Below, piece after piece: positions 46,801 to 52,573 of a stretch of 64,000 nucleotides of DNA. The notes beneath the pieces were generated by a model. That model did not search any database. It was not told the origin of the DNA and worked only from the letters and a program-made list of their open reading frames with translations. A program made the translations under genes and the position numbers. The DNA comes from Tridacna crocea (Eukaryota > Mollusca > Bivalvia > Cardiida > Cardiidae): the NCBI GenBank assembly GCA_943736015.1, contig OX031059.1, forward strand, positions 42,109,159-42,173,158. Reading direction: 5' to 3'. Each line of letters starts with the position of its first letter. Positions within the stretch are counted from its first letter, which is position 1.

Positions 46801-49760
46801 GCATAATTTGAGCATTTTTGCATCTAATATCTCTCTGTACCAAAACTTCGACGTCGGCTTCGATCAATGTGTAATTTTGGAGGGGAGTTTCACCTTTCTA
46901 TGAAAACTATTTGCAATAACTAAGGAGCGCATTTTCGGTTGTTTTTACATAATTATAATATATGGCCGACACATTTTTGTCTCTTCCGAATATCTCTATG
47001 TATTGTGCCAAGATCACGTGACTGACTGGATCAATGAAATTTCGTCGTCACGTTTTCGAAAGAGGTGTGCTGCAAGATAGAAAAAGTTGCTTGCAAGCAT
47101 ACTTGTTAGTAACCAAAGGGAATTGTTGACTGTGTACAGTGCAGAGCAAAAGGTTTCTCTGTTGTAATTCAACGCCAGAGAACCCTTTGCGGACGGTGTA
47201 GATCAAACAGCTTGTAGTCTGATTTTAAACCTACACTGTGCACTGCTTCCTTATCTTAGATTCTTACAGAAACGCACTTTAAATTGCTATGCTTATTCCA
47301 GTTTTCTCCGTTTAGGAATATCTATTTTCATTAATTGAACGCTTCAATAGTTCACTACATGCAGAAAATGTTAACCTTTTGACCAGTATACTTTCTGTTT
47401 TTGTGCCTAGTACTATCATTTGTGTCATTCAGCTCTTTGCACATTTTGATCCAGTATACTTTCTGTTTTTCTGCCTAGTACTATCATTTGTATCATTCAG
47501 CTCTTTGCACATTTTGATCCAGTATACTTTCTGTTTTTGTGCCTAGTACTATCATTTGTGTCATTCAGCTCTTTGCACATTTTCAGGAGTGCCGTATGTA
47601 CCCGATTCCTGTTGCAAAGGCAGCAAGACAATTTGTACAGGGACGGAAGAGATCTTCGGACCTCCAACCCGCGGGCCCCCGGTCGAGTTACGATACCAAA
47701 AAAACGAGAACTTATACACGGAGGGCTGTTATGATAAACTTTTATCCCACTTGGAGAGGAACGCTCTCATTCTAGGGGGCGTGGCGGCCTGTGTACCTTT
47801 ATTACTGGTAAGTTGAGGAAATATAGTCTTACCAATTCTTGGAGACCTTAACGGCGCGTAATGCAATTTGACCATCTCTGTGTAGCAAGCAAGCTGTAAG
47901 TGTATGAGTCACGCTCTGACAATAGGGGGTTAAATACGCCGCATGATACCAAAGAAGATACCACACTATTATAAATCAATAAAACCAGTTCTGTATAACA
48001 GCCAACAAAATCACGAGTTACTCTGGTGCTTTGATATACAAGACATTTACGTAAAGCAAAAAGTTTCGACTAAGGTCAGCCTGCGCAGATTGCGCAGGCT
48101 GACCTTGTTCGATACTTTTTGTCGCTGTATGAAGCCCAATTTTCACATAGCATGACTTTTACACTGCATCCAAACAGAAGGCATATATGTTTTAGTGTAT
48201 CTGTTCTTCGCGAAAACCCTTCTCAAACAAGCACATTTTTGTGTGTCCCTCAGATGCTTGCTTAAGACAAGTGATATTGTAAATTTGCATTTTAGTGGTC
48301 CCAGAAATTACGCGTTCTTGATAAAAAGAAAAGGAATATGCAGACCCCAGCTGCATCCTTTCATGATACGTAAAGAATAATTTCCATTTGCTGCCGCCCC
48401 CACACTCCGGCATCGTTCCACACAAGATCATAAAATGTGAGAACTTTCGTCAAAGATACTACTGTTTTTCATCTAAGAGAATGTCTCTTTTTATGGCATG
48501 GAAAATGTATTGACAGAGCCAGTTATCCTTTTATCACCGTAGTTGAATCTTTAGTGAAAAGTGCATTGCACTAGAATATGCCAATAAATTTATGCAGAAA
48601 GTCATGTGATCAAGACAACACGATACCATACAGTGGAATCTAAATAAATTTCATGTTACTATGACATGCTGTTTAGAGTACATATTGAAGAAACGATAAG
48701 AGCACTTTCTTGAAATGAGATCTTGTATAATAGCAGGTGTTTCCGTTCTTATAATGAATGTTATTAATTTTTGATGAGATTAACTCAACTAAAACTTGGA
48801 TTGGCTTGACAAGAGCACATGTCCCTTGGTATTTCTGTACTTGATTTGACAAATGACTATCTTTATTTTGTGGAAGTTTTATTACTTCAGGTCCTGAAAT
48901 TGAATATTTTGATCTATTTACTCGCTATGCCTTTTTTGTCTCTGCATCGGTAACTTCTTTTGAAATCACCTTGGTTACGGAGCTCTAGATAGAGGGCGTG
49001 ATTTTGTTTTCAAAATTGAAAATATTGATCTTTCTCCACTAAACCCTTTGTTATGGGTACTTATTAGAATCGTCTCATCGAGACGAGTTTAAATTGTAAT
49101 TTGTACACTGGTAAAACCTACGTAAAAGCAGTTTCCCTTTCGGGAGCCCCGTGTGCATGACTAGAGTATCAACACAACATCCAAAATGGCGCCGTCAATC
49201 AAGATTAACATCAAGATTATGCGCCATGCAGAACGTTTTAGCACGTATTACCAAGATTTCAGTGACGTCAGTTCTCAGTGACGTCTGTTTTTTATTGAAT
49301 TGGGGCACTCAGAAGTGAAATTTTACTTCGTCAGCGTACCCTTTTTTTAAACCCGAAAACCACGTATATTCGCTTAACACACGTTGGGGTGGTAAAACTT
49401 TGCAATAAAAAAATCGTTGTACGGTCAGGTGGCAGGGGACTTGGCAGCTTGTTCACGGGTATGGCGATTCATGTCGCTACGTCGCCTTCGGCTCGGGCGA
49501 CATGATTCCCCGGTAAGCAAGTTTCAAAGTCCCTTGCCACCTGACTGTACAACTAATAAGGTAGGGTAAAACTGCGAGAACTCGAAATAGATATGAAGCC
49601 ACCTATTAATTGGTTGTGGACTGATAAATTTGTTTGAAGGTTAAGAAAGTTAATTTTCTTTTTTTTTTTTAAATTTCAGATTATCGGAATAGTTGTGATA
49701 TTCTGTTTGTGCGCAAGAGTCGGTAAATATGAAGAAGATGACGACGGATTTGATGTGTGA
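25754..49760 (+). CDS. Tetraspanin, eight coding exons, complete
   Basis: Tetraspanins are four-pass membrane proteins that organise partner receptors into membrane microdomains. Joining 25754-25813, 29151-29288, 34871-35071, 42907-42981, 43674-43793, 44471-44564, 47587-47807 and 49680-49760 gives 329 residues and a TGA stop. Every intron is GT-AG; all junctions are phase 0 except exon 6/7, which splits an Arg codon. Membrane segment 1 (about 59-82) has the usual Asn (62) and G..G.W. Segment 2 (about 102-122) ends in CGCCG, followed by RE..C. Segment 3 is about 134-155 and segment 4 about 288-313. The large loop holds LECCG (199-203), sequon NDT (209), PDSCC (235-239), C246 and C277, giving six cysteines. 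The cytosolic N-terminus, about 58 residues, is longer than usual for the family. Juxtamembrane C50, C53 and C60 are possible palmitoylation sites. The tail is acidic and ends FDV. The PDSCC motif recalls CD151/TSPAN4/9/18-like members, but I cannot fix the orthologue. Confidence 0.93.
26120..26310 (-). mobile_element. Family A, decayed
   Basis: GAATCCTGATTTTCAACGTC, AGAAAATGCGAGTAACCAGC and TTGTTTGCAAATGCTCTAAA; intron 1. Confidence 0.45.
26515..26700 (-). mobile_element. Family A, decayed
   Basis: GAGAAAATGCTAAATAGCAG hairpin remnant followed by CGTCAGCGCCTGCCTTCAAT; intron 1. Confidence 0.4.
26767..27219 (+). mobile_element. Family G element with 5' hairpin
   Basis: A hairpin of about 165 bp (26768-26933, loop near GAGTGGCGCAGCCAC) is followed by a body starting TTATGCTTTTAACCCTTTCT and ending GGAAAGCATGAAATAA. 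The ends TTTATTTTATGCTTT and AAAGCATGAAATAA are inverted. The body carries two GACGTCA-like sites. In tetraspanin intron 1. No open frame of note. Confidence 0.75.
27542..27785 (-). mobile_element. Family A element with modified outer arms
   Basis: TTAATGCTTTACACACACAC to CCGGTAAAGTGTTAA. The arms read CATTGAGGAAAAAAGGAG and TTTTTCCTCAAATG, a matched change from GTGGG. Intron 1. Confidence 0.72.
28105..28335 (+). mobile_element. Family E element
   Basis: ATTGAATCATGAGGCAGAAT, a hairpin with GACTGCGCGGACTGCGCA, then GCAGATGCATTAAACCCTC. Intron 1. Confidence 0.65.
29151..29288 (+). CDS. Tetraspanin coding exon 2 (N-terminus, start of TM1)
   Basis: Follows a T-rich tract and TTGCAG acceptor and ends at CTC|GTAAGT. 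Its 46 codons in phase 0 give a basic cytosolic stretch, then CFSCLRTAVHCYNIVIL, the membrane-proximal Cys cluster and the first half of transmembrane segment 1 with the family Asn. Confidence 0.88.
29645..29845 (+). mobile_element. Family A element
   Basis: TTAACCCTTTACCAGACGAC to TATGTGGCAAAGGGCTAA; lacks the GCATTTGCAG segment. Intron 2. Confidence 0.75.
30083..30295 (-). mobile_element. Family A, decayed
   Basis: AACCCTTTACAAAAAA start, eroded hairpin (AGTAAATACTGGTAAATAGC). Intron 2. Confidence 0.45.
30797..31033. mobile_element. Family D double-hairpin element
   Basis: GCTTGCATCACGCGAAAAGG start. The first hairpin is short; the second is AAAGTGCCGTCTAGGATTAG/CCTGCGCTCCGCGCAGG. Intron 2. 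Confidence 0.65.
31589..31790 (+). mobile_element. Family A, decayed
   Basis: TACCAGTCGACAGAATTTTA and ACTTGCAGATGACAGG are kept; hairpin largely lost. Intron 2. Confidence 0.45.
32205..32433. mobile_element. Family A, alternative core subtype
   Basis: TTAACCCTTTACTACAT start and GATGTGGTGAAGGGTTAA end. The hairpin inner core is GAAATTGCTCG/CGAGCAATTTC, not GAAAATGCTGG/CCAGCATTTTC, and the internal flanks also differ. Intron 2. Confidence 0.72.
32440..33484. other. Intron 2 sequence without recognised elements
   Basis: AT-rich, no open frame of note. Confidence 0.5.
33485..33711 (-). mobile_element. Family A element
   Basis: ACCCTTTTCCAAACAATCCC to GTCGTTTGGGAAAGGGTTAA with perfect CATTGTGGG hairpin arms around GGTAACC. 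The subterminal CCTTTTCC and GGGAAAGG changes also match. Intron 2. Confidence 0.82.
34071..34215 (+). mobile_element. Family A, decayed
   Basis: TTAAACTCTTGACCTGACGG and a hairpin remnant AAAATTTTGGTGGCCAGGAT. Intron 2. Confidence 0.45.
34526..34605 (+). mobile_element. Family H, head fragment
   Basis: ATTACTGTACTGCAAAGAAA and TCGCGATCTGATTGGATACT match the head of the copy at 20671. Intron 2. Confidence 0.5.
34629..34686. mobile_element. Family E-type hairpin
   Basis: Arms CGAAAAGTGTCAGCCCTGGT and ACCAGGTTGACACTTTTCG; directly follows a family H fragment in intron 2. Confidence 0.55.
34871..35071 (+). CDS. Tetraspanin coding exon 3 (TM1 end, small loop, TM2)
   Basis: Acceptor TTTTTTTCAG, donor TTT|GTAAGT, 67 codons in phase 0. 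It completes segment 1 (ILGLGVLGIGIWLLV), gives a small extracellular loop of about 20 residues, and ends with segment 2 and the diagnostic FCGCCGTMREDKCVLAF stretch. A family A mobile element begins 17 bp past the exon end. Confidence 0.96.
35088..35311 (-). mobile_element. Family A element 16 bp after the exon 3 boundary
   Basis: TTAACCCTTTGCGACACAAT to TTTGGTAAAGACTTAA; hairpin partly eroded. Sixteen bases separate the exon 3 end at 35071 from the TTAA, leaving only the core donor site. Confidence 0.72.
35538..35622 (+). mobile_element. Family E, right half and tail
   Basis: GACTGCGCAGGCTGACAAGT, then GCAGATGCATTAAGGC. Intron 3. Confidence 0.5.
36135..36292 (-). mobile_element. tRNA-derived SINE
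   Basis: On minus: GGCCCTGGTTGTATGGTCG head, B box GAGTTCGATACCCGGG, then a body through CCCACACATTCAGCGCGAGT. Intron 3. Confidence 0.6.
36645..36867 (+). mobile_element. Family A element
   Basis: GTCTTTACGAAACAAAATTT to GATTGTTTGGTAAAGGGTCAA; hairpin AATGCTGGGTTACCAACATT. Intron 3. Confidence 0.75.
37433..37514. mobile_element. Family C hairpin
   Basis: CACTGACCTTTAGCGGACAG with both arms meeting at ACATAACATG; intron 3. Confidence 0.65.
37593..37809 (-). mobile_element. Family G copy, first part, split by the foldback element
   Basis: Reverse complement of the 3' portion of the G copies at 26767 and 62700. It begins TTTATTTTATGCTTTCCGG, includes the ATATGACGTCATTTACC stretch and is interrupted after GGTAG at 37809. 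Confidence 0.8.
38214..38284 (+). repeat. Three 15-bp direct repeats inside the foldback arm
   Basis: GTGGACGGCGAATAG (38214-38228), GTGGACGGCTTATAG (38237-38251) and GTGTACGGCGAATAG (38270-38284) lie about 110-180 bp before the Met pair at 38394, with mirror copies in the other arm. They could be transposase or promoter binding sites; that is inference. Confidence 0.5.
38304..39101 (+). CDS. Unrecognised C2H2-finger protein fragment, left arm plus centre
   Basis: Open frame of 265 residues from the first ATG at 38304. The likelier start is the Met pair at 38394-38399, preceded by an acceptor-like TTACATTTCAG. Counted from 38304, Cys37, Cys40, His53 and His58 form a CX2CX12HX4H zinc finger, followed by a basic stretch and an acidic Ser/Asp-rich stretch. 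The arm ends after DKFP. The frame continues through the unique centre with NIAFLLFLDVVRW, a YSDEVKCFWRTG stretch and FHGRFLRFMGG before a stop. The unbroken frame from arm into centre suggests left arm plus centre is the original orientation, cut short before any catalytic domain. I do not recognise the family. A finger at the N-terminus suits a DNA-binding transposon protein, but that is inference. Confidence 0.55.
   Translation: MCTNTYVQVVLSSCQEHAIENTILSLHFRLMMSTYKCYYCPEKPPNFEKTIQHLINCHQNDEMRVRQLQEHKLRTISFKVIPELCREQGRTITIDSTREKIHKSKANVVPKDSPFKKLIRLEGICSDSDTFNNVEHILSGQGQTGTEESCDTDLSGCSEYIDDTNNIYDELVSLLPKVIDTLKEHGKMQEFLSFNRLLSEDKFPLDNIAFLLFLDVVRWLSLEETATRMRYSDEVKCFWRTGLRLFHGRFLRFMGGPKKQGTDRV
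39107..39742 (-). pseudogene. Mirror copy of the C2H2-finger frame, right arm
   Basis: The same frame in inverted orientation, 211 residues. It matches the left-arm protein through DKFP, then ends a few codons into the centre (DLSNPE). Differences include Ser to Arg and Glu to Val before the finger, an extra Ile after NDE, and Gln to His shortly after. The Cys and His ligands are kept. It is read as the duplicated half of the foldback rather than an independent gene. Confidence 0.6.
40237..40376 (-). mobile_element. Family G copy, second part
   Basis: Continues the interrupted G copy collinearly: a GGTAGGGGTAAGCCACGGG stretch, then CTCCTCCCAGAAAGGGTTAA, then AAAGCATGAAATAA and the TTTCACCGAAAA/ATATCCTC outer flank. 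Confidence 0.8.
40617..40979 (-). mobile_element. Family A element with duplicated hairpin core
   Basis: CCCTTTGTCACACAATTTC to TTATGTGGTAAAAAGTTAA, but with two complete hairpins (about 40667-40736 and 40801-40872) separated by a repeat of the ACTTTTNACNACCCTNGGG segment. Both hairpins have CTTTGTGGG arms. About 130 bp longer than the norm. Intron 3. Confidence 0.75.
41015..41152 (-). mobile_element. Family A, 3' part only
   Basis: AAGCATTTTCTCCTTTATGT then ACTTGTCGTCTGCAAATGCT. Intron 3. Confidence 0.5.
41300..41505 (+). mobile_element. Family A, decayed
   Basis: GAATTTGCAGACGACAAACT and an eroded hairpin (AAATACTAGTCAACAGC). Intron 3. Confidence 0.45.
41666..41878 (-). mobile_element. 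Family A, decayed
   Basis: TTAACCCTTTACCGAACCGA start; hairpin reduced to AATACATTGTGGAAAAAAG and TTGCTCAAATG. Intron 3. Confidence 0.5.
42203..42320 (+). mobile_element. Family C element, best copy
   Basis: Starts TTAACCCCTAGGCTGCTTAG, then GCGACTCACTGACCATCTGC, then a hairpin with arms GGACAGTGTAGATCAAGATC/AGACTGCACG, ending CTGTCCGATAAAGAGATA. Intron 3. Confidence 0.7.
42907..42981 (+). CDS. Tetraspanin coding exon 4 (TM3)
   Basis: Acceptor TTTTTTCAG, donor GAG|GTAAGT, 25 codons in phase 0. It encodes YGVTLTLVLLLLIGGSVLAF plus FRAE, a single hydrophobic segment ending in an Arg-Ala-Glu border that leads into the large loop. The short single-TM exon matches usual tetraspanin gene structure. 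Confidence 0.95.
43674..43793 (+). CDS. Tetraspanin coding exon 5 (large loop, first part)
   Basis: Acceptor CATTTCAG, donor CAT|GTAAGT, 40 codons in phase 0. It encodes a hydrophilic helical stretch (SSVKQHIVDTL to DAWDSMQRH) in the position of helices A and B of the large extracellular loop, ending just before the CCG exon. Confidence 0.93.
43829..44035 (-). mobile_element. Family A element close to the exon 5 donor
   Basis: TATCCCTTTGTAAAACAATT start about 35 bp after the exon 5 end; hairpin around CTGGTTTCCAGC intact; the 3' end is degraded. It fills much of the 677-bp intron 5. Confidence 0.65.
44333..44454 (+). mobile_element. Family A, internally deleted, next to the exon 6 acceptor
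   Basis: TTAACTCTTTACCACACGAG, ACTGGTCCAAATTGAAAG, then directly CATTTTCTCCTTTTCCCATA and the usual right end TTTTGTGGTAATGGGTTAA. One hairpin arm and the middle are gone, leaving 122 bp. The end is 16 bp from the exon. Confidence 0.8.
44471..44564 (+). CDS. Tetraspanin coding exon 6 (CCG motif)
   Basis: Acceptor TTGCAG, donor A|GTAAGT, 31 codons plus one base. It encodes LECCGAYGGINDTHSW, the conserved CCG motif and an Asn-Asp-Thr sequon. The acceptor lies 16 bp beyond the TTAA end of an internally deleted family A element, so that element borders the branch-point zone. Confidence 0.95.
44682..45110 (+). repeat. 62-bp minisatellite, about seven units, intron 6
   Basis: Diverged units start AAAAGTGTNGTTCAGC and contain GGATATGATATCCAAGA and GTAGACC..GCCTACAAGGAGGC. 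It begins 118 bp after exon 6. The ATATGATATCC and GCCT...AGGAGGC portions give each unit weak internal symmetry. Confidence 0.9.
45111..47188. other. Intron 6 sequence, mostly unassigned
   Basis: Apart from one decayed family A copy and a small TTGGAGAGGTC/GACCTCTCCAA hairpin at 45663-45688, nothing recognised. Confidence 0.5.
46609..46725 (-). mobile_element. Family A, decayed
   Basis: AATATTGTGGTAAAATAGAG and AAAATGCTGGTAAACGGCAT hairpin remnant. Intron 6. Confidence 0.45.
47189..47242. mobile_element. Family C hairpin, eroded
   Basis: TTGCGGACGGTGTAGATCAA, TAGTCTGATTTTAAACCTAC. Intron 6. Confidence 0.5.
47383..47586 (+). repeat. Three 68-bp tandem units ending at the exon 7 acceptor
   Basis: Units start at 47383, 47451 and 47519 with CCAGTATACTTTCTGTTTTT. 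The last unit ends exactly at the splice AG (GCACATTTTCAG), while units 1 and 2 end GCACATTTTGAT and so lack the AG. Confidence 0.92.
47587..47807 (+). CDS. Tetraspanin coding exon 7 (PDSCC, end of loop, TM4 start)
   Basis: Acceptor ATTTTCAG, donor CTG|GTAAGT. Two bases complete the split Arg codon, then come 73 codons. It encodes VPDSCCKGSKTIC, a proline-rich insert (GPPTRGPPVE), EGCYDKL and the first half of segment 4. The acceptor forms the exact end of the third copy of a 68-bp tandem repeat. Confidence 0.95.
48056..48163 (+). mobile_element. Family E element
   Basis: Near-perfect hairpin GGTCAGCCTGCGCAG/ATTGCGCAGGCTGACC followed by an eroded tail. Intron 7. Confidence 0.6.
48979..49088 (+). 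mobile_element. Family F, left half
   Basis: GGAGCTCTAGATAGAGGGCG to the hairpin centre GTCTCATCGAGACGA, then broken off before family H. Intron 7. Confidence 0.65.
49095..49562 (+). mobile_element. Family H element with strong terminal foldback
   Basis: GTAAAAGCAGTTTCCCTTTC body as at 20757. The hairpin 49416-49553 has arms GTTGTACGGTCAGGTGGCAG and its reverse complement, with an inner ATGTCGC/GCGACAT stem. Intron 7. Confidence 0.65.
49680..49760 (+). CDS. Tetraspanin coding exon 8 (TM4 end, tail, stop)
   Basis: Acceptor AAATTTCAG after a long T run; 26 codons and TGA at 49758-49760. It encodes the end of segment 4 (IIGIVVIFCLCARV) and the short acidic tail GKYEEDDDGFDV. The last three residues Phe-Asp-Val fit a class II PDZ-ligand pattern; function is inference. 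I found no convincing AATAAA in the next 700 bp. Confidence 0.93.
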   Translation: MIGIVVIFCLCARVGKYEEDDDGFDV

Positions 49761-50245
49761 GTCGGTTTGCAGGAAATTGCGAAAAACTGTGACATTACTG
49801 TGACATCACATGGCATATCATGTGACTTCTCCGTCCTGTGATAGAATTACTGTGCTATTTCCGAGTTGTATTCTTACGAACAAAATATTGAACATATCAG
49901 TATTGAGTGTCAATTTCTACTTGGATATGTCTAAGTGTTTCTCTAGTAAGCTTAAAGGAATGTCAGAGTGAAAGATTTCAGATGATGAAACTCTTGGTTT
50001 GCTGATGACTGAGGCGGATAAAACGAGCAGGAAAGACGCAGAACTCTAAAGTCTGTTTAAGGATACGTCACTCGTATCCAAAAGTGTTGATAAAAGATCA
50101 GACTGCGTGCAGTCTGGTTTTTGATTTACATTGTTGTGAAGTTGTGCTTTGCAATTTAACCGTTGAGTATGAAAACTGACATACGTCTAATAATAGAAAG
50201 GGTCAAATGTGTACATGTGTAGCGTTTGGCATGTAAATGACATGT

Positions 50246-50288
50246 CTATAAATAGAGCTGTGTCTATAAATAGAACGACCATAAATAG
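50246..50288 (+). promoter_or_regulatory. Clustered MEF2-type boxes downstream of the tetraspanin stop
   Basis: CTATAAATAG at 50246-50255 and 50264-50273 match the MEF2 consensus YTAWWWWTAR; a third related CATAAATAG follows at 50280-50288. It could be chance duplication in AT-rich DNA. Confidence 0.25.
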
Positions 50289-50941
50289 AATGAATCGCTG
50301 GAAACTATGGTATATTTTCATGGTGGGAAAGTTTGTGAGTAACGACAAATATTATGCGTATGAAATACAGTGAAAATGATAATTGATTCAAGAAGATGTG
50401 AATGTAATTTTAATACAGTGTACAGAAGGTGAGAAATAGGTGATTCATAATCATTCCAAATGAAATTCGCTCATTTTAGAAAGGAGACCTGCATAGCAGG
50501 TTTAGACACTGGGTCATCAAACATTTCTTCATTTTCAGATTCTGCCACAAATCTAGCTGTTCACCAAACAGTCTGTCCTTCAATCTGTCTTTCCATCAGT
50601 TGAAGACGACAACTATTTCTTTCGTTGAATTTTCCTTGTTCGTTGTTATAAAATACGTATTGACTCATATTTAGCCAATATTTGGCAAATGAGTTCCTTT
50701 GATCCTTTTCATAAAAATTACATATAATTCTAGATAAAGATTCTTTGCATTGTCCAGCTGTTTATTACACAAGCATAAGAGCGTCAGTTTATCACTACAT
50801 TTACTTATCTGTATTCTCATTTAATCCTTTCAGTATCATTGGTGAAAACGATATCTTTGGCTGACGAATTAGTCAAGATCAGTCTGTATTTAATTTTAGA
50901 GTTTGCTATCAGATCTTTGATCAATACCACCCGCTTGTATC

Positions 50942-51154
50942 TTAATCCTTTACCAAACAATCTCTGGTTTTTACGACTGTCGAAAAGATGACTTTTAAAA
51001 ACACTGTTGGCAAAGGAGAAAATGCTGGTTACCAGTACTTTCTCCTTTTTCCACAGTGTTTTCTACCCTATTAGAGGCTATAGCTCATTTGTACCGTTCT
51101 TGAATTTGCCTGAATTTGAAAGAGTCTTAAACCTGTAGTTTGGGAAAGTGTTAA
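50942..51154 (-). mobile_element. Family A element
   Basis: TTAATCCTTTACCAAACAAT to TTTGGGAAAGTGTTAA; hairpin around GGTTACC. Confidence 0.75.
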
Positions 51155-51939
51155 TGAATCATAGCTGTAATGATAATCTGCAAGTCAAAAGAATCTGAGT
51201 ACCAGATCACTGTATTTCCAGCGTTTGGCAGAGGTCAATTTGACTTTTGGTACTGAAAACATATCTCACAAAATAGACGAGGATCGTCATTGATATTAAT
51301 GAAAACTCGATAAATGTGCACTAGTGAAAACTGCAGGAAATGTTCATTTCTGAGGCGATAAGCGGTAGTACTTGGAAGAAGTTTTATGTTTATCATGCAA
51401 AGCATAATTCCATTGACAGCCATGTCACTACTGCAATTTGATGTCTTGGCATGGAATACAAATCCACCTAAATAACTCTTGTGGGAAGATTGTCAGAATT
51501 TCCTATTTTGTCTGCTTCTTCAACCGTCTATATTTTGTTTTGAGTTTAGGGCAATTATTTTTTGATTTTATTAATAACTGAATTAAGTGTATTCGGAAAA
51601 TTGATAGTGGTGTAAGTTTCTTTTTCTGTTGATTCTTTATTTTGTTTGTAATATACGAGTTTATCTATTTAAATGTATCTACAACAAATATTTTATTTTT
51701 ACTGTTATGTTTATATGCTGATCCTTTTTTTTTTCTCTCACTCTTTATTTCAACAAAGAATATATTCATGCGTGGAAATTAAGAAGCACTTTAAACCGAT
51801 CTCTATTTTCATCGCGGCAAAAAAAAAGGTTTTCGCATTAGTCGTACCTTTGAATTAAAGTAGATATTATTTCACTCTTACATTTTAACGTCCAATGAAA
51901 TAGCTTGAATATACCACGTGAGTTCATATTAGACGCAGA

Positions 51940-52045
51940 AGAGTCCAATACGGATTTCTCAGTGCGAGGCAAGAGTGCAATATAGATTTTTCAGAACAAG
52001 GAAAGAGTCCAATATGGATTTTCTTCAAAACGAGGCTAGAGTCCC
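51940..52045 (+). repeat. About three 35-bp tandem units
   Basis: AAGAGTCCAATACGGATTTC, AAGAGTGCAATATAGATTTT, AAGAGTCCAATATGGATTTT, each followed by a CNNAACNAGG-like stretch. Confidence 0.65.
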
Positions 52046-52263
52046 GAATATCGATATTGGACCGGAAGAGTAGTCTACCGAAGGCCGTTGTTAAAAAAAA
52101 AAAAAGCTTTAAAAAATCCTCTTTTGATATGTGTTAATTTTTTCACTTATTCAAATTGAAATGGCCATATACTTGTCGATTACTTTAAAGTCAAGGAGGA
52201 AGTGTAAAATAAAGAGGTCAAAAGACATGCTTGGTTACAGTACTGAATTCATTTGGATTCCTA

Positions 52264-52334
52264 CACTGCAGAACCAGTCTATATTTTGGACGAGGCTGTC
52301 GCCTCTTCCAAAATATAGACTGGTTCAACAGTGT
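52264..52334. repeat. 71-bp palindrome
   Basis: ACTGCAGAACCAGTCTATAT and AAATATAGACTGGTTCAACA form arms of about 30 bp with inner GGACGAGGC/GCCTCTTCC around a 2-3 bp loop. Single copy in this window. Confidence 0.7.
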
Positions 52335-52435
52335 ACTCATCTTACAGAATCCAGTATTGTACCAAAGCATGTTAAATAACCTCTTATCATCAGAAACATG
52401 TCATTTTATAAATGAGCCTTGCTCTGGAAAAAGGA

Positions 52436-52573
52436 CGCTTAATGTACCTCTGTGATTCATGATACCAAGCAAGTTCTCACATGATTATAGATCCATAAAA
52501 GCCATTTCTTAAACGCAGGCTGACCAGGGTCGATACTTTTCGCAGATGCATTAAGCCCCCTTTTTAGAGAGTG
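52436..52573 (+). mobile_element. Family E, left arm lost
   Basis: TGATACCAAGCAAGTTCTCA, CGCAGGCTGACCAGGGTCGA, GCAGATGCATTAAGCCCC. Confidence 0.55.
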
